The notes: generated from the letters alone by a model not told the origin. Positions 1 through 7,967 are shown, numbered from the stretch's first letter. The stretch: DNA of 22,163 bases from JAHJBR01 sp040757035 (GCA_040757035.1 JBFLYM010000015.1:1-22163), one strand, 5' to 3'. Program-made: numbers and translations.

Positions 1-127
1 TCTGTATCAACCCCAAAAAGAAAAACAGATGTTGATAGTAATACAACAAGGTCTGTATCAACCCCAAAAAGAAAAACAGATGTTGATAGTAATACAACAA
101 GGTCTGTATCAACCCCAAAAAGAAAAA
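1..127. repeat. 51-bp tandem repeat, about 2.5 copies
   Basis: Two identical 51-bp units lie at 1-51 and 52-102, and a third copy begins at 103 and matches for about 25 bases (TCTGTATCAACCCC followed by an A-rich run) before running into the GC-rich hairpin element. The array may continue left of the window, because base 1 is exactly the first base of a unit. Each unit contains TATCAAC (5-11) and its reverse complement GTTGATA (31-37), so a transcript could fold. Because 51 is a multiple of three, an open frame runs through the units, but the predicted peptide is just the repeat and is unlikely to be a gene. There is no spacer variation, so this is not a CRISPR array. Confidence 0.9.
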
Positions 128-198
128 ACGATTCGTTGGGGGAGGGTCAGGAGGACCCTCAAACTGGGGAGGGGACGAAGCCCCCTCTGCGGTTCGGT
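103..198. repeat. GC-rich double-hairpin repeat element, copy 1
   Basis: The element starts with the A-rich motif TCTGTATCAACCCC (103) and ends with GCGGTTCGGT (189-198). It holds two hairpins that stand out in an AT-rich region: GAGGGTC/GACCCTC at 142-148 and 154-160, and GAGGGG/CCCCTC at 169-174 and 182-187. A second copy with the same start, hairpin arms and end lies at 7995-8232, interrupted by extra sequence. It resembles a REP- or MITE-like dispersed palindromic element. No coding function is visible. Confidence 0.8.
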
Positions 199-227
199 GA
201 GAATCCTGCTCTCGGCGTTTTTTTTAC
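199..227 (+). terminator. Possible hairpin/T-run terminator, plus strand
   Basis: GAGA...TCTC (199-213) is followed by a GGCG then a run of eight T (217-224) on the plus strand. It could end transcription coming rightward out of the repeat region. It has no obvious plus-strand gene to serve within the window, so its role is uncertain. Confidence 0.3.
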
Positions 228-1321
228 TTTTTAATCTTACGGAAGTTTTCTCTTAATTTTGTTGCGATGTCTAGATGTTCTTTAACTTCACACACAGTGT
301 TGTTGTATACGTCTTGTATAGATACATGCTGGAATGAGAATATACTAGTATTCTTTAATTGCTCTTCTAATTGTTTAGTACAAAAGGTATATTGCGTACA
401 ATTTCCCAATTCGCCAAATGTTTTTTCATTTTCTTGAAGTTTCGGCAATATGGTGTCTCTGATAAATTTCTCTAATGCATATTCTCCGCGCATTTGTGCA
501 TCTATTGAGCTCCATTCTCCGAGGTTGGTCTGCATAGATTTCAAGTCGATAATAATTTTTTCTAACTTTATTTCAGCATGAGAACAAATATACAACACAT
601 AGCATTCTGTATTAGGTCCATCGGCCACACTAACTATACTTCCAAATTTAGAGAATGTATATATTACAGGTCCAATATTAATGGTTGTCTCAAAACCTGC
701 ATTTGGATTTGGTAAATTTGATCGTACAAAAATTGCGATTGTCTCATTAAATCGCATCGGTAGTTCTATATGTGTATTAGTTGGTATTCCGGTTATAGCT
801 TCCATCTTTCCAACCTCAAATCTCTTTTTAAAAATTTGTTCTACAGCGATAACTGAATTAAGATTTTCGGAAGCTATATTTATAGTTATTCCTTCATCAT
901 TCGTCTCAAGTGAACTTGGATTGATAAATAAACCTACATTTGGTGTTATCTTATGACCTTGTTGTAATATATAAAAAGGAATTTTCCATCGCTTATTTTC
1001 ACCTAAAGAAACATCGGGTATATTTAGAAAATCATTGCTGTTGCCATGGTAGTTGTTGCTAATTATATGATATTGTTTGGGATAAATTAAAAGGGCTCCT
1101 GTTATTATTTGCTTATCAGATAATTGGTCTAACACACTAGATTCTCTTAATAATGATGACATAGGAATTTCTTTACAATGCTGAGATAATAATTTATCAC
1201 CAAAAACTTTATGTGCCTTTGTCCAAGAAAATTTTTCTTTCGTCATCATTACTACTTGATTCTTTTTTGGAAGATCCAGTATCTTTACATCATTAGAAAT
1301 TTGCAGTATATTTGTTTTCAT
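224..1321 (-). CDS. Unrecognised protein, 365 aa
   Basis: I do not recognise the family. The ATG at 1321 has a TATA-like element (TATAATATA, 1348-1356 on the minus strand) about 27-35 nt upstream, which supports this start and a near-leaderless message. The protein has no signal peptide or membrane segment. It looks soluble, with a predicted beta-rich middle (about residues 125-260) and a charged, helical C-terminal third (about 260-365). Five of its six cysteines fall in the C-terminal part. It stands alone, divergent from glyA and bordered downstream by the tandem repeat and hairpin element. Its codons are strongly A/T-ending and it lacks the GCG/CGC-rich codons typical of the neighbouring glyA, which suggests a different history. 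The frame is long and intact, so I am confident it is a gene, not of its role. Confidence 0.75.
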   Translation of the reverse strand: MKTNILQISNDVKILDLPKKNQVVMMTKEKFSWTKAHKVFGDKLLSQHCKEIPMSSLLRESSVLDQLSDKQIITGALLIYPKQYHIISNNYHGNSNDFLNIPDVSLGENKRWKIPFYILQQGHKITPNVGLFINPSSLETNDEGITINIASENLNSVIAVEQIFKKRFEVGKMEAITGIPTNTHIELPMRFNETIAIFVRSNLPNPNAGFETTINIGPVIYTFSKFGSIVSVADGPNTECYVLYICSHAEIKLEKIIIDLKSMQTNLGEWSSIDAQMRGEYALEKFIRDTILPKLQENEKTFGELGNCTQYTFCTKQLEEQLKNTSIFSFQHVSIQDVYNNTVCEVKEHLDIATKLRENFRKIKK

Positions 1322-1344
1322 AGATTCATCTTTTTGATATTGTT

Positions 1345-1419
1345 AGATATATTATACTGTAATATTTTTAAATAACTATTATTTAACACAATTTTTTAGT
1401 ACAAACAAACTATTTAAAT
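1345..1419. promoter_or_regulatory. Divergent promoter region, unknown gene and glyA
   Basis: The intergenic region between the divergent starts at 1321 (-) and 1447 (+) has a TATA-like TATAATATA on the minus strand (1348-1356) and TATTTAAAT on the plus strand (1411-1419). The plus-strand box is 28-36 nt before the glyA ATG, so the glyA message would have a leader of only a few nucleotides. No operator-like dyad is evident. Confidence 0.6.
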
Positions 1420-1446
1420 CTTAATAGCACTTTATTTTATGAGACT

Positions 1447-2682
1447 ATGTTAAAAAATACTGATTCTGAGATTTATAATGCAATGCAAAAGGAATTATAC
1501 AGACAGAAATATGGATTGGAATTGATTCCTTCAGAGAATTATGCATCTAAGGAAGTTATGGAAGCAATGGGTTCCTGGCTCACAAACAAATATTCGGAAG
1601 GCTATCCTGGAAAAAGATATTATGGTGGAAACCAATTCATTGACGTAATTGAAACCATCGCAATAGAGCGCGCGAAAAAACTCTTTGGCGCAGAACACGC
1701 AAATGTACAGCCATATTCAGGTTCGCCAGCGAATCAAGCAGTATACATGGCAACTATACCAATGGGTGAAAAAGTAATGGGTATGGATCTGGCGCACGGC
1801 GGGCATCTTACTCATGGTTCGCCCGTTAATTTTTCAGGCAAATGGTATAAAATGATCACTTATGGCGTTGATAAGGAAACCGAATTAATAGACTATGATT
1901 TGATGCATAAAAAGGCAATAGAAGAAAAACCAAAAATGATTATAGTTGGCGCAACCGCATACCCGCGCAAATACGATTTTAAAAGAATACGCGAAATTTG
2001 CGATGAAATAAATGCGCTTGCGTTCGCAGATATAGCGCACATTGCAGGATTATGTGCAACAGATGTGCATGAAAATCCAGTTCCTTATTTTGATGTGGTT
2101 TCTACAACCACGCACAAAACACTACGCGGTCCGCGCGGGGCAATAATAATGTCAAAAATTCAGTACGCGCAGGCGATAGACAAAGCGGTATTTCCTGGAC
2201 TGCAAGGCGGTCCGCACGACCATACTACTGCTGCAATTGCGGTCGCGCTCAAAGAAGCGTCTCTTCCATCGTTCAAAGATTACGCGCAACAGATAGTAAA
2301 AAATGCGAAAGCGCTCGCAGAAACGCTTGCCAGCCATGGTTTTAGGCTTGTTTCGGGCGGAACAGACAATCATTTGATTTTGATAGATCTGAGAAACAAA
2401 AATATAACAGGTAAAGAAGCGCAAATACTTTTAGATTCTGTTGGAATAACAACGAATAAGAATATGATTCCGTTTGATCCATCTACCCCATTTAATCCTT
2501 CTGGTTTAAGACTCGGAACTCCTGCATTAACTTCGCGCGGAATGAAAGAAAGCGAAATGAAAGAGATTGCAGATTTTATAAATAGAGTATTGGAAAATAG
2601 GAATGATAATGAAGTATTAAAAAAAGTAAATAACGATGTTAAAAATTTGTGCGAGAGGTTTATGATATATAAAGATTTATGA
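1447..2682 (+). CDS. glyA: Serine hydroxymethyltransferase
   Basis: This PLP enzyme interconverts serine and glycine while passing one-carbon units to a folate or methanopterin carrier, in the cytosol. At 411 aa it has the usual length for the family. The N-terminal LIPSENYAS motif (about 26-34), the YPGKRYYGG substrate loop (about 53-61), the DIAHIAGL motif (195-202, with D195 and H198) and the PLP-lysine motif TTTHKTLRGPRG (K224) are all present, and no active-site residue appears lost. The TATA element at 1411-1419 supports the ATG at 1447. The codons include many GCG and CGC triplets, which I take as the resident codon style. It ends 10 nt from the stop of the converging pilin-like operon. 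The family assignment is very secure; the carrier used is unknown. Confidence 0.97.
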   Translation: MLKNTDSEIYNAMQKELYRQKYGLELIPSENYASKEVMEAMGSWLTNKYSEGYPGKRYYGGNQFIDVIETIAIERAKKLFGAEHANVQPYSGSPANQAVYMATIPMGEKVMGMDLAHGGHLTHGSPVNFSGKWYKMITYGVDKETELIDYDLMHKKAIEEKPKMIIVGATAYPRKYDFKRIREICDEINALAFADIAHIAGLCATDVHENPVPYFDVVSTTTHKTLRGPRGAIIMSKIQYAQAIDKAVFPGLQGGPHDHTTAAIAVALKEASLPSFKDYAQQIVKNAKALAETLASHGFRLVSGGTDNHLILIDLRNKNITGKEAQILLDSVGITTNKNMIPFDPSTPFNPSGLRLGTPALTSRGMKESEMKEIADFINRVLENRNDNEVLKKVNNDVKNLCERFMIYKDL

Positions 2683-2692
2683 TATATTAAAG

Positions 2693-3151
2693 CTAATATA
2701 GATATATCTCAAACGTCGCCAAAGTTTCGCGATCCCCGTCAACAAGAACAACTATTCTGCTTACCTTTGCTATATTGCGTGTTTTGGATGGTGCTGGAAT
2801 ACCAAAATTAGCAACGAAAGTACCGCTACTTTCTGTAACATTGATAAACATATTATATGGGCAATTGAATCTATGTTTTAGTTCATTTAGAGCTAGATTC
2901 TCGGCTTGGAGGTCAGTTAAACTGGTTTTGTTTATACGTTTATCTTCCTGTGAAATCGCAAAGGAAAACGGACTAATCATATAATCGCTTATGCGCATAG
3001 CTTGTTTTGTTAATTCCTCATCTTTTGATTCAAGCATTGATTTAACACCAAACCAATAATTTACAAAAGAGATAAATGTCAATGTGAAAATTATTGAAGC
3101 AACTATTGCATCAAAACTGAAATATTGGCCTTTTTTGTGATTTTTTCTCAT
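2693..3151 (-). CDS. Pilin-like protein with class III signal peptide, 152 aa
   Basis: This is the last gene of the minus-strand surface-protein operon. The N-terminus is basic, then KKG-QYFSFD, then a hydrophobic helix (about residues 11-32). This matches an archaeal class III (prepilin) signal peptide, with expected cleavage by an EppA/PibD-type peptidase before Q9 and an acidic residue at mature position 6. The rest (about 35-152) is a soluble extracytoplasmic domain with an NVT sequon and one cysteine. GAGGTC lies 5 nt before the ATG, and the previous gene stops 18 nt upstream, so translation from a shared mRNA is likely. It could be a minor pilin or a pilin-fold adaptor. The class is supported by the signal peptide; the exact role is unknown. 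Confidence 0.8.
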   Translation of the reverse strand: MRKNHKKGQYFSFDAIVASIIFTLTFISFVNYWFGVKSMLESKDEELTKQAMRISDYMISPFSFAISQEDKRINKTSLTDLQAENLALNELKHRFNCPYNMFINVTESSGTFVANFGIPAPSKTRNIAKVSRIVVLVDGDRETLATFEIYLY

Positions 3152-3169
3152 GATTGACCTCTTTCTTTT

Positions 3170-3649
3170 TTAACATCCTTGGGAGAGTGTTAAATTTTCT
3201 CCGTTATTGTAAAAATTAAGCATTCCAAGGCTAGTGTTTATTTCATAATAGATAGATGAGGAAGTGATAAATTGGGAAATACAGCTTCCTTCAGAATGCA
3301 AAGTTATATTCCCAATTTGATATATATAGGACAGGTTATTTTTATCCCAACTTATAAGTAAAAATGCATTATTTTCCCCAGGGTCTGCAGACTTAAATTG
3401 AATTTTATATGGATATCCTAATATTTTCTTTTCAAAATTCATTGTATAATTAAATCCGCGTTGGCCCAACATTGCGGTGTTCATGTATACTGCAAAATTT
3501 TCACCGAATGACCTTATATATAGTGAATCTTTCTCCATTTTTTCTGTATTTTGTATAAAAAAAATTACCGAATATGCACTTAGTACAATGATAAGAAAAG
3601 TTGAAGAATAAATAAAAAATTCAGCTGCAACCTGCGCCTTTAAATTCAT
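3170..3649 (-). CDS. Pilin-like protein with class III signal peptide, 159 aa
   Basis: The start MNLKA-QVAAEFF followed by a hydrophobic helix (about residues 10-31) is a textbook class III signal peptide: a short basic leader, predicted cleavage between A5 and Q6, and glutamate at mature position 5, the residue that in type IV pilins guides assembly. The mature part is a small domain rich in Asn/Ser/Thr with several NxS/T sequons and two cysteines (one near residue 127, one at the last position), possibly disulfide-linked. GGGTG precedes the ATG by 7 nt, and the previous gene stops 6 nt upstream of the ATG. It is probably a structural or minor pilin, or a subunit of a related surface filament. 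No assembly ATPase is in the window. Confidence 0.82.
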   Translation of the reverse strand: MNLKAQVAAEFFIYSSTFLIIVLSAYSVIFFIQNTEKMEKDSLYIRSFGENFAVYMNTAMLGQRGFNYTMNFEKKILGYPYKIQFKSADPGENNAFLLISWDKNNLSYIYQIGNITLHSEGSCISQFITSSSIYYEINTSLGMLNFYNNGENLTLSQGC

Positions 3650-3655
3650 CCAAAT

Positions 3656-4069
3656 TCACCCGTTGCTTAAATTAACCTTTCCATTATTCATACTAAGAAC
3701 AACGCTCGCAATTCCTCTTTTGGCAATACTAAAGTCAGTTGTATCCGCAAAGAATGGATGAGAAATCTCATACACCCCGCTTGAACTCGTGAGATAGAGT
3801 ATTATGGTATGATTAGAAATCGTAAGATTTTTAGTGTTTGATGGAAAATCAAGAAGAATAGTACGTTTTGAGGCATTGCCCTCTAGATATACTTCATTTA
3901 TATTATCTGAGAGATATTGAACTGTGGCTTTTCCGTGGGAAAGCGAAAAATCATCAAGCCTCAATTGAGATATCGCAAGCGCTGCCAAAATAATTGGTAT
4001 TGAAAATGCAATCAATATGGCAACCGTTATCAATACTTCAAAACTGGATTGCGCCTTCATCTCCTTCAT
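3656..4069 (-). CDS. Pilin-like protein with class III signal peptide, 137 aa
   Basis: MKEMKA-QSSFEVLITVAILIAF is a class III signal peptide, with cleavage expected before Q7 and glutamate at mature position 5, followed by a hydrophobic helix to about residue 30. The small C-terminal domain (about 35-137) has several N-glycosylation sequons (NAS, NLT, NHT) and no cysteine. The ATG at 4069 overlaps the upstream gene's TGA as ATGA, and AGGTG lies 7 nt before it. The in-frame ATG at 4060 is adjacent to a GGAG with no spacer and is less likely. This is the most pilin-like member of the operon and a candidate for the major subunit, but I cannot distinguish major from minor pilin by sequence alone. 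Confidence 0.82.
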   Translation of the reverse strand: MKEMKAQSSFEVLITVAILIAFSIPIILAALAISQLRLDDFSLSHGKATVQYLSDNINEVYLEGNASKRTILLDFPSNTKNLTISNHTIILYLTSSSGVYEISHPFFADTTDFSIAKRGIASVVLSMNNGKVNLSNG

Positions 4070-5601
4070 TTATCACACCTTGCGCGACCATCGTTACATG
4101 CTATATTTACAAGATTATATATTGTAAGCGAATTGTCGCTCAACCTAAAATGTCCAAGTGGTGCATCTGTACCAACATCTATCGAACACATTTCAAATGT
4201 CTTGCAACCTGGCATTCCGCGTATTTTTATACCCATAGTTTTATTAAAAAATTCCCAATCCACCCGACTATAATTTTCATATTCAATTAAATTCTTTCCA
4301 CCAGTCCATTCTCCAACCAAAAAAGATTCCATCCCAAAATTCGTGCTACTGAGCGAAAGCGCATTGCCAGAAAGCCTTTGCACATAAGATGGAGCGCGGC
4401 TGGAATTTAAGTAGTACGTGCAAATCGTTGCGTCACGCAAACCTTCAATATCATATATTGAAATAGAATAATTCTTTTTTGAAACATTGCTTTTCACTTC
4501 TTTTCCGGAATATTTGGCGATTATAAGTGCGTAATGCTTATTTTCAGGACCATTGAATTTTAATATATCAAAATTAGGAACAACTGCGAATGCTTGGTTT
4601 TCAGTTAACTGATTTTTGATCTCCATATCGCCGGATAAATTATAAGTTATTGCCATAAACGTTTCAGTTTCGCTTGGTGGACTTGTTGTAGTATTCATCA
4701 CTGGTTCATTTGTTAATATGTATGCCCCAAATTGCGAATAATCAGACACCTTGATTGTGTCATTATACGTACCAACTAATATATAATGTCGTTTTCCGAT
4801 CAGTGAATTAGTTGCACTATCGTTTGCATTAACCAATTCTCCATAAAAAAAGCCTTGTCCTTGTTTTCCAACGTTGATATTTTTGATGTCAAGCTCCAAT
4901 GGCGTATTATTGGTATAAATTTGTTTTTCAATATTCATTGATAAAGAAGGTATTTTTTGGGATTCCCTTTTTATCATTGGATCTGGAAATCCTTCTATGC
5001 TAAAATTTTTTTCCAAGTGAAAAGTGCGATTAATAGAAATTGTTGATAGCCGATCGCTAACAGAAATAGAAATATTCATCATCATACTAAAAGTAGTTAT
5101 ATCAACTTGGTTAAGATCTGTATCGGTTATTTCAAACTTTTTAATTTCTAATCCTGCTTTGGATAAAATAGAATTAAGATTGTTGGATAATGCATATAAA
5201 GTGTATATGTTTCGTTCATCATCTGAATAATTAAGCTCGTTCCCATCAAAATTATCATTTGAAGTGCCGTTAACTAATACATCAAAAAATGCTCGTCTAA
5301 AATAAAACAATTCATCACTGCTATGATTTTTTAAGGTATGGGAATTATTTGATGAATAATCGTTTATTTTAAAAAGAGCATAATTCCCTGAAATATCAAA
5401 AAATTTCATGAACTTGTTATGAGTGAGTTGTGAGGATAGATCCTCCAAGCTTAATGCTCTAAATTTCTCAGATGAAACCTTTTCAGAAATTTCCACCGCA
5501 TTTATCCATGCAGTAAAATAAATGAAGATATAGAGAATTGAAATAAATACAATGAGTACGAAAAAAAATCCTTTTGAGGTTTTTGTTGTTTTTGTTTTCA
5601 T
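4066..5601 (-). CDS. Large membrane-anchored surface protein, 511 aa
   Basis: I do not recognise a named family. A basic N-terminus (KTKTTKTSKG) is followed by one hydrophobic helix (about residues 11-32) and then about 480 residues that would lie outside the cell. The outer part is rich in NxS/T sequons and contains five cysteines in its last third (ICTYY, PGCKTFEMCS, IACNDGRARC), suggesting disulfides near the C-terminus. The start is placed at the ATG at 5601, preceded by AGGT, just after the upstream stop at 5606; a longer frame from a TTG at 5619 overlaps the upstream gene and looks worse. The stop overlaps the next gene's ATG (ATGA), so the genes are translationally coupled. It may be an adhesin-like or scaffold subunit working with the neighbouring pilin-like proteins. 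Confidence 0.8.
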   Translation of the reverse strand: MKTKTTKTSKGFFFVLIVFISILYIFIYFTAWINAVEISEKVSSEKFRALSLEDLSSQLTHNKFMKFFDISGNYALFKINDYSSNNSHTLKNHSSDELFYFRRAFFDVLVNGTSNDNFDGNELNYSDDERNIYTLYALSNNLNSILSKAGLEIKKFEITDTDLNQVDITTFSMMMNISISVSDRLSTISINRTFHLEKNFSIEGFPDPMIKRESQKIPSLSMNIEKQIYTNNTPLELDIKNINVGKQGQGFFYGELVNANDSATNSLIGKRHYILVGTYNDTIKVSDYSQFGAYILTNEPVMNTTTSPPSETETFMAITYNLSGDMEIKNQLTENQAFAVVPNFDILKFNGPENKHYALIIAKYSGKEVKSNVSKKNYSISIYDIEGLRDATICTYYLNSSRAPSYVQRLSGNALSLSSTNFGMESFLVGEWTGGKNLIEYENYSRVDWEFFNKTMGIKIRGMPGCKTFEMCSIDVGTDAPLGHFRLSDNSLTIYNLVNIACNDGRARCDK

Positions 5602-5605
5602 GAAA

Positions 5606-6205
5606 TTACCTATAAACAACCAATCTTACCAAACCAAGCGTTGCAGTACCTGGTGAGTAGTCTGATTTTGGAAGATCACACGCTGTTCTGTCGCTACCGC
5701 GGCATGTTCTATACGAGAATGGGTTTGAAAAACCTGTAGTTGAATCAATATATCCAAAAAATAACGAATGCGAAGATGCGCGAAGTTTATGATATTTTTT
5801 ATTATGCGTATCGCTTAGAGCGTCTTTTGTATCATTTGTATTATAGATTGATTCCCATTTTTCGTTTTTGGAATCCCAAAGTTCAAGCACATATCCATAC
5901 TCATTTGGTATAACCGATCCAACATGATTTTGTATTATATTTTTCGCTTCACTCGGATTTGTGCTGTATTTTTGCATTATATAGTCAAGAAGCGTGGTAT
6001 TTTCAAGCATTGGGTCGTCAAAAATGCGCGATGCGTTTGCGTGTGCGATCGAGGAGAGTGCGTCGCGTGCGAAATAATTTGCCTGCATAAGCCCGCTATA
6101 GTAACTTTGCGGAATTGACGCGAGAAAAATAAGCGAATGCAACACTGTAAGTATAAGAGTAAATGCTATAAACGCGTCCATAGAAAATATAAATGCCTTT
6201 ACCAT
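5606..6205 (-). CDS. Membrane-anchored pilin-operon protein, 199 aa
   Basis: This is the first gene of the five-gene minus-strand operon. The N-terminus, MVKAFIFSMDAFIAFTLIL, is a short basic leader followed by a hydrophobic helix (about residues 5-28). It resembles the FSFDAIVA start of the operon's last gene, so both probably share a pilin-like anchor, although the Q at the cleavage site is missing here. The remainder is extracytoplasmic, with sequons (NAS, NTT, NDT) and a cysteine pair near the C-terminus (TCRGSDRTACD). A TATA element sits about 26 nt before the ATG, so the operon mRNA is probably leaderless. The codons include many GCG/CGC triplets, as in glyA. The family is not recognised with certainty. 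Confidence 0.8.
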   Translation of the reverse strand: MVKAFIFSMDAFIAFTLILTVLHSLIFLASIPQSYYSGLMQANYFARDALSSIAHANASRIFDDPMLENTTLLDYIMQKYSTNPSEAKNIIQNHVGSVIPNEYGYVLELWDSKNEKWESIYNTNDTKDALSDTHNKKYHKLRASSHSLFFGYIDSTTGFSNPFSYRTCRGSDRTACDLPKSDYSPGTATLGLVRLVVYR

Positions 6206-6225
6206 TGTTTAAATTAGTATATCAA

Positions 6226-6236
6226 TATTTAAAAAT
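6226..6236 (-). promoter_or_regulatory. TATA promoter of the pilin-like operon
   Basis: On the minus strand, TTTTTAAATA at 6236-6227 lies about 22-31 nt before the ATG at 6205, the usual distance for a leaderless archaeal transcript. It would serve the five genes from 6205 down to 2693, which are spaced or overlapped by only a few bases. Confidence 0.65.
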
Positions 6237-6530
6237 TTGATAGTTTTGGTCTTTTTCGCTATCCGCAACTTGCTCGAATAAAAATAAATAAATTTTTTAA
6301 TCAGTTACTATCCCTAAACGATCAGACTTGACTTTACAAAACGCGCGTTTCTTATTTCCTGCTAAAACTAAAACCTGTATATTCTAATTTGCTTGGAATT
6401 CGTACTAAACGTTCGCAAAGCGAGATAGTGAAAACGCTTCCATCAATTTTTTAAACTTCAGTCAACTAGTAAATCTTGTGTCCATAATAAAAGAACTTTT
6501 AGTGAAAATGATTAAGCGTACTGAGTCATC
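6237..6530. other. Intergenic stretch without recognised genes
   Basis: This AT-rich spacer of roughly 300 bases lies between the divergent pilin-like operon and ATPase no. 1. I see no credible reading frame, tRNA or strong hairpin. A 12-bp imperfect inverted pair (6252-6263 and 6424-6435, 10 of 12 matching) is present but may be chance. Confidence 0.5.
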
Positions 6531-6583
6531 TTGTCACACATAACTAACAAGATTGTATCTATTTTGTCACTCTAAACTAACAA
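6531..6583 (+). promoter_or_regulatory. Operator-like direct repeat pair upstream of ATPase no. 1
   Basis: Two 20-bp sites, 6531-6550 and 6564-6583, share TTGTCAC, four variable bases, then AACTAACAA. They start exactly 33 bp apart, about three helical turns. Their ends (TTGT and ACAA) are complementary, so each site has weak dyad symmetry. The second site ends 10 bp before the TATA element at 6593-6600. This arrangement suggests a regulator binding two sites on one DNA face beside the promoter. Confidence 0.6.
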
Positions 6584-6592
6584 AACGAAAGA

Positions 6593-6600
6593 AATATAAA
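6593..6600 (+). promoter_or_regulatory. TATA box of ATPase no. 1
   Basis: AATATAAA lies 22-29 nt before the ATG at 6622. This spacing indicates a leaderless transcript and decides the start: the upstream TTG at 6553 would lie before the promoter. Confidence 0.65.
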
Positions 6601-6621
6601 GTTTGGTGTCGCAATCATTTT

Positions 6622-7953
6622 ATGTACGAGAAAGCCGCAGCAGTTATGGAAAGGGCAAGTCCTTGGTGGACAACCGGTTCGGTCGATAAGTCAGAGCTCG
6701 GAATCGACCGCACATTTTACTCACGCGACATAATGCACGAGCTCAATTCGGAGTTGATTCTCGTTCTTACTGGAATACGCAGGGCAGGTAAGACTACTCT
6801 CTTAAAACAAGCTATCCAAGAACTGATAAATAAAGGTGTGAAGCAAAAGCAGATTTTGTATCTTTCCCTAGAAGCGTTCGAAGTAAAGCAAGCTTTCAAA
6901 TCGATAACTGAAATCGCTGATGCATTCGCAACAATAGCTGGCGATGAGAGGCTCTTCTTGTTCCTCGATGAAGTCCATTATTTCGAGGATTGGGAAACAC
7001 AAGTCAAAACTGTTTTCGACCGTTTCAAGAAACGCATGAAAATCGTCATCTCCGGTTCTTCAGCAACCCTTCTCAAGAGCAAAAAGGCAACGGCGCTCAC
7101 TGGCAGGAACGTACCAATGAGAATCTATCCTTTTTCTTTCCAGGAATTCGTTGCTCTCAAAAATCCAAACTTGCCAAAGCCAAAGGGAATGTTCGAGGAA
7201 TGCTGGAAGCAGTTCTCCCAACATCTGGATTCGATTGAAAAGATGCTTTATGAATATCTTGCGTATGGTGGATTTCCGCAGATATGCACAACCACCGATG
7301 CTTCAGATAAGAAAAAATACCTCCAGATATTCTTCGATGACATAATTTTCAAAGACATCGTTAAAGTCTGGGAGATAAAAGACGTCAACGCGATAAACAA
7401 CCTTGCACTCTATCTGCTTCAGAGCAATTGCATCGCTCAGCGCTTCAGCTACAGGAAGATTTCTGAAGCGAATGAAATCGATATAAACACCACGATGAAT
7501 TATGCGGGCTATCTGAACCTATGCTACCTCTTTTTCTTCACCGAATTCTATTCCAAGAGCTTAGTCAACCGCTTCAAGAAAGAAAAGAAGGTGTTTGCTA
7601 TCGATACGGGTTTGAGCAATGCGCGCTTTCCATCTGAAAACTTCGGCTCGCTTGCAGAAAATGCAGTCTTTCTCCAGTTTTTGAGGCGTGGCAAGAACAT
7701 ATTCTACTGGAAAAATACGTATGAGGTCGATTTGGTGGCGGATGAGTTTGGAAAAGAGCCGCTGCCATTAGAAGTGAAATACCAAAACGAAATCAACCCA
7801 GAGGATTTCAAAGGGCTTCGCTCGTTCTTCAAGCATTTCAAGAAAGTGAAATACGGGATAATGGTGACGAAAGACAAGTTCGAAACAGTCAGAACGAAAG
7901 ATGGGAGAGTGATTCAGCTCGTGCCGCTCTGGCTGTTTTTATTGAGCTTTTGA
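6622..7953 (+). CDS. AAA_14/DUF4143 ATPase no. 1, 443 aa
   Basis: This protein belongs to the family of archaeal and bacterial ATPases with an AAA_14 P-loop domain, a winged helix and a C-terminal DUF4143 domain of PD-(D/E)XK nuclease-like fold. Walker A is GIRRAGKTT (51-59), Walker B is LFLDE (about 113-117), and the sensor-like SGSS is at 144-147. A middle region with winged-helix character (about 255-310) is followed by the nuclease-like motif EVD (368-370) and EVK (384-386). The end, LWLFLLSF, is nearly the same as that of ATPase no. 3. The start is chosen from the TATA element and because homologs in this window also begin about 10-17 residues before a WW pair. Its codons use more TTC, ATC and AAG than its neighbours, which hints at transfer. 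The cellular role of the family is not established; it could act on DNA or in a toxin- or element-like manner. Confidence 0.9.
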   Translation: MYEKAAAVMERASPWWTTGSVDKSELGIDRTFYSRDIMHELNSELILVLTGIRRAGKTTLLKQAIQELINKGVKQKQILYLSLEAFEVKQAFKSITEIADAFATIAGDERLFLFLDEVHYFEDWETQVKTVFDRFKKRMKIVISGSSATLLKSKKATALTGRNVPMRIYPFSFQEFVALKNPNLPKPKGMFEECWKQFSQHLDSIEKMLYEYLAYGGFPQICTTTDASDKKKYLQIFFDDIIFKDIVKVWEIKDVNAINNLALYLLQSNCIAQRFSYRKISEANEIDINTTMNYAGYLNLCYLFFFTEFYSKSLVNRFKKEKKVFAIDTGLSNARFPSENFGSLAENAVFLQFLRRGKNIFYWKNTYEVDLVADEFGKEPLPLEVKYQNEINPEDFKGLRSFFKHFKKVKYGIMVTKDKFETVRTKDGRVIQLVPLWLFLLSF

Positions 7954-7967
7954 GGTATACCTATATC

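Noticed and set aside
1..127. CRISPR array
   Set aside because: The whole 51-bp unit is repeated without variable spacers, and no cas gene is in the window.
29..256. A 75-aa open frame across the tandem repeat and hairpin element
   Set aside because: The frame is open only because the 51-bp unit is a multiple of three. The rest is hairpin sequence, there is no promoter or ribosome site, and it runs into the end of the minus-strand gene.
6252..6435. Imperfect 12-bp inverted pair as ends of a mobile element
   Set aside because: Only 10 of 12 bases match, there is no duplication of flanking bases and nothing recognisable between the arms.
6553..6621. N-terminal extension of ATPase no. 1 from TTG
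   Set aside because: The extension lies upstream of and across the TATA element and the operator-like repeat, and homologs in the window start about 10-17 residues before the WW pair.
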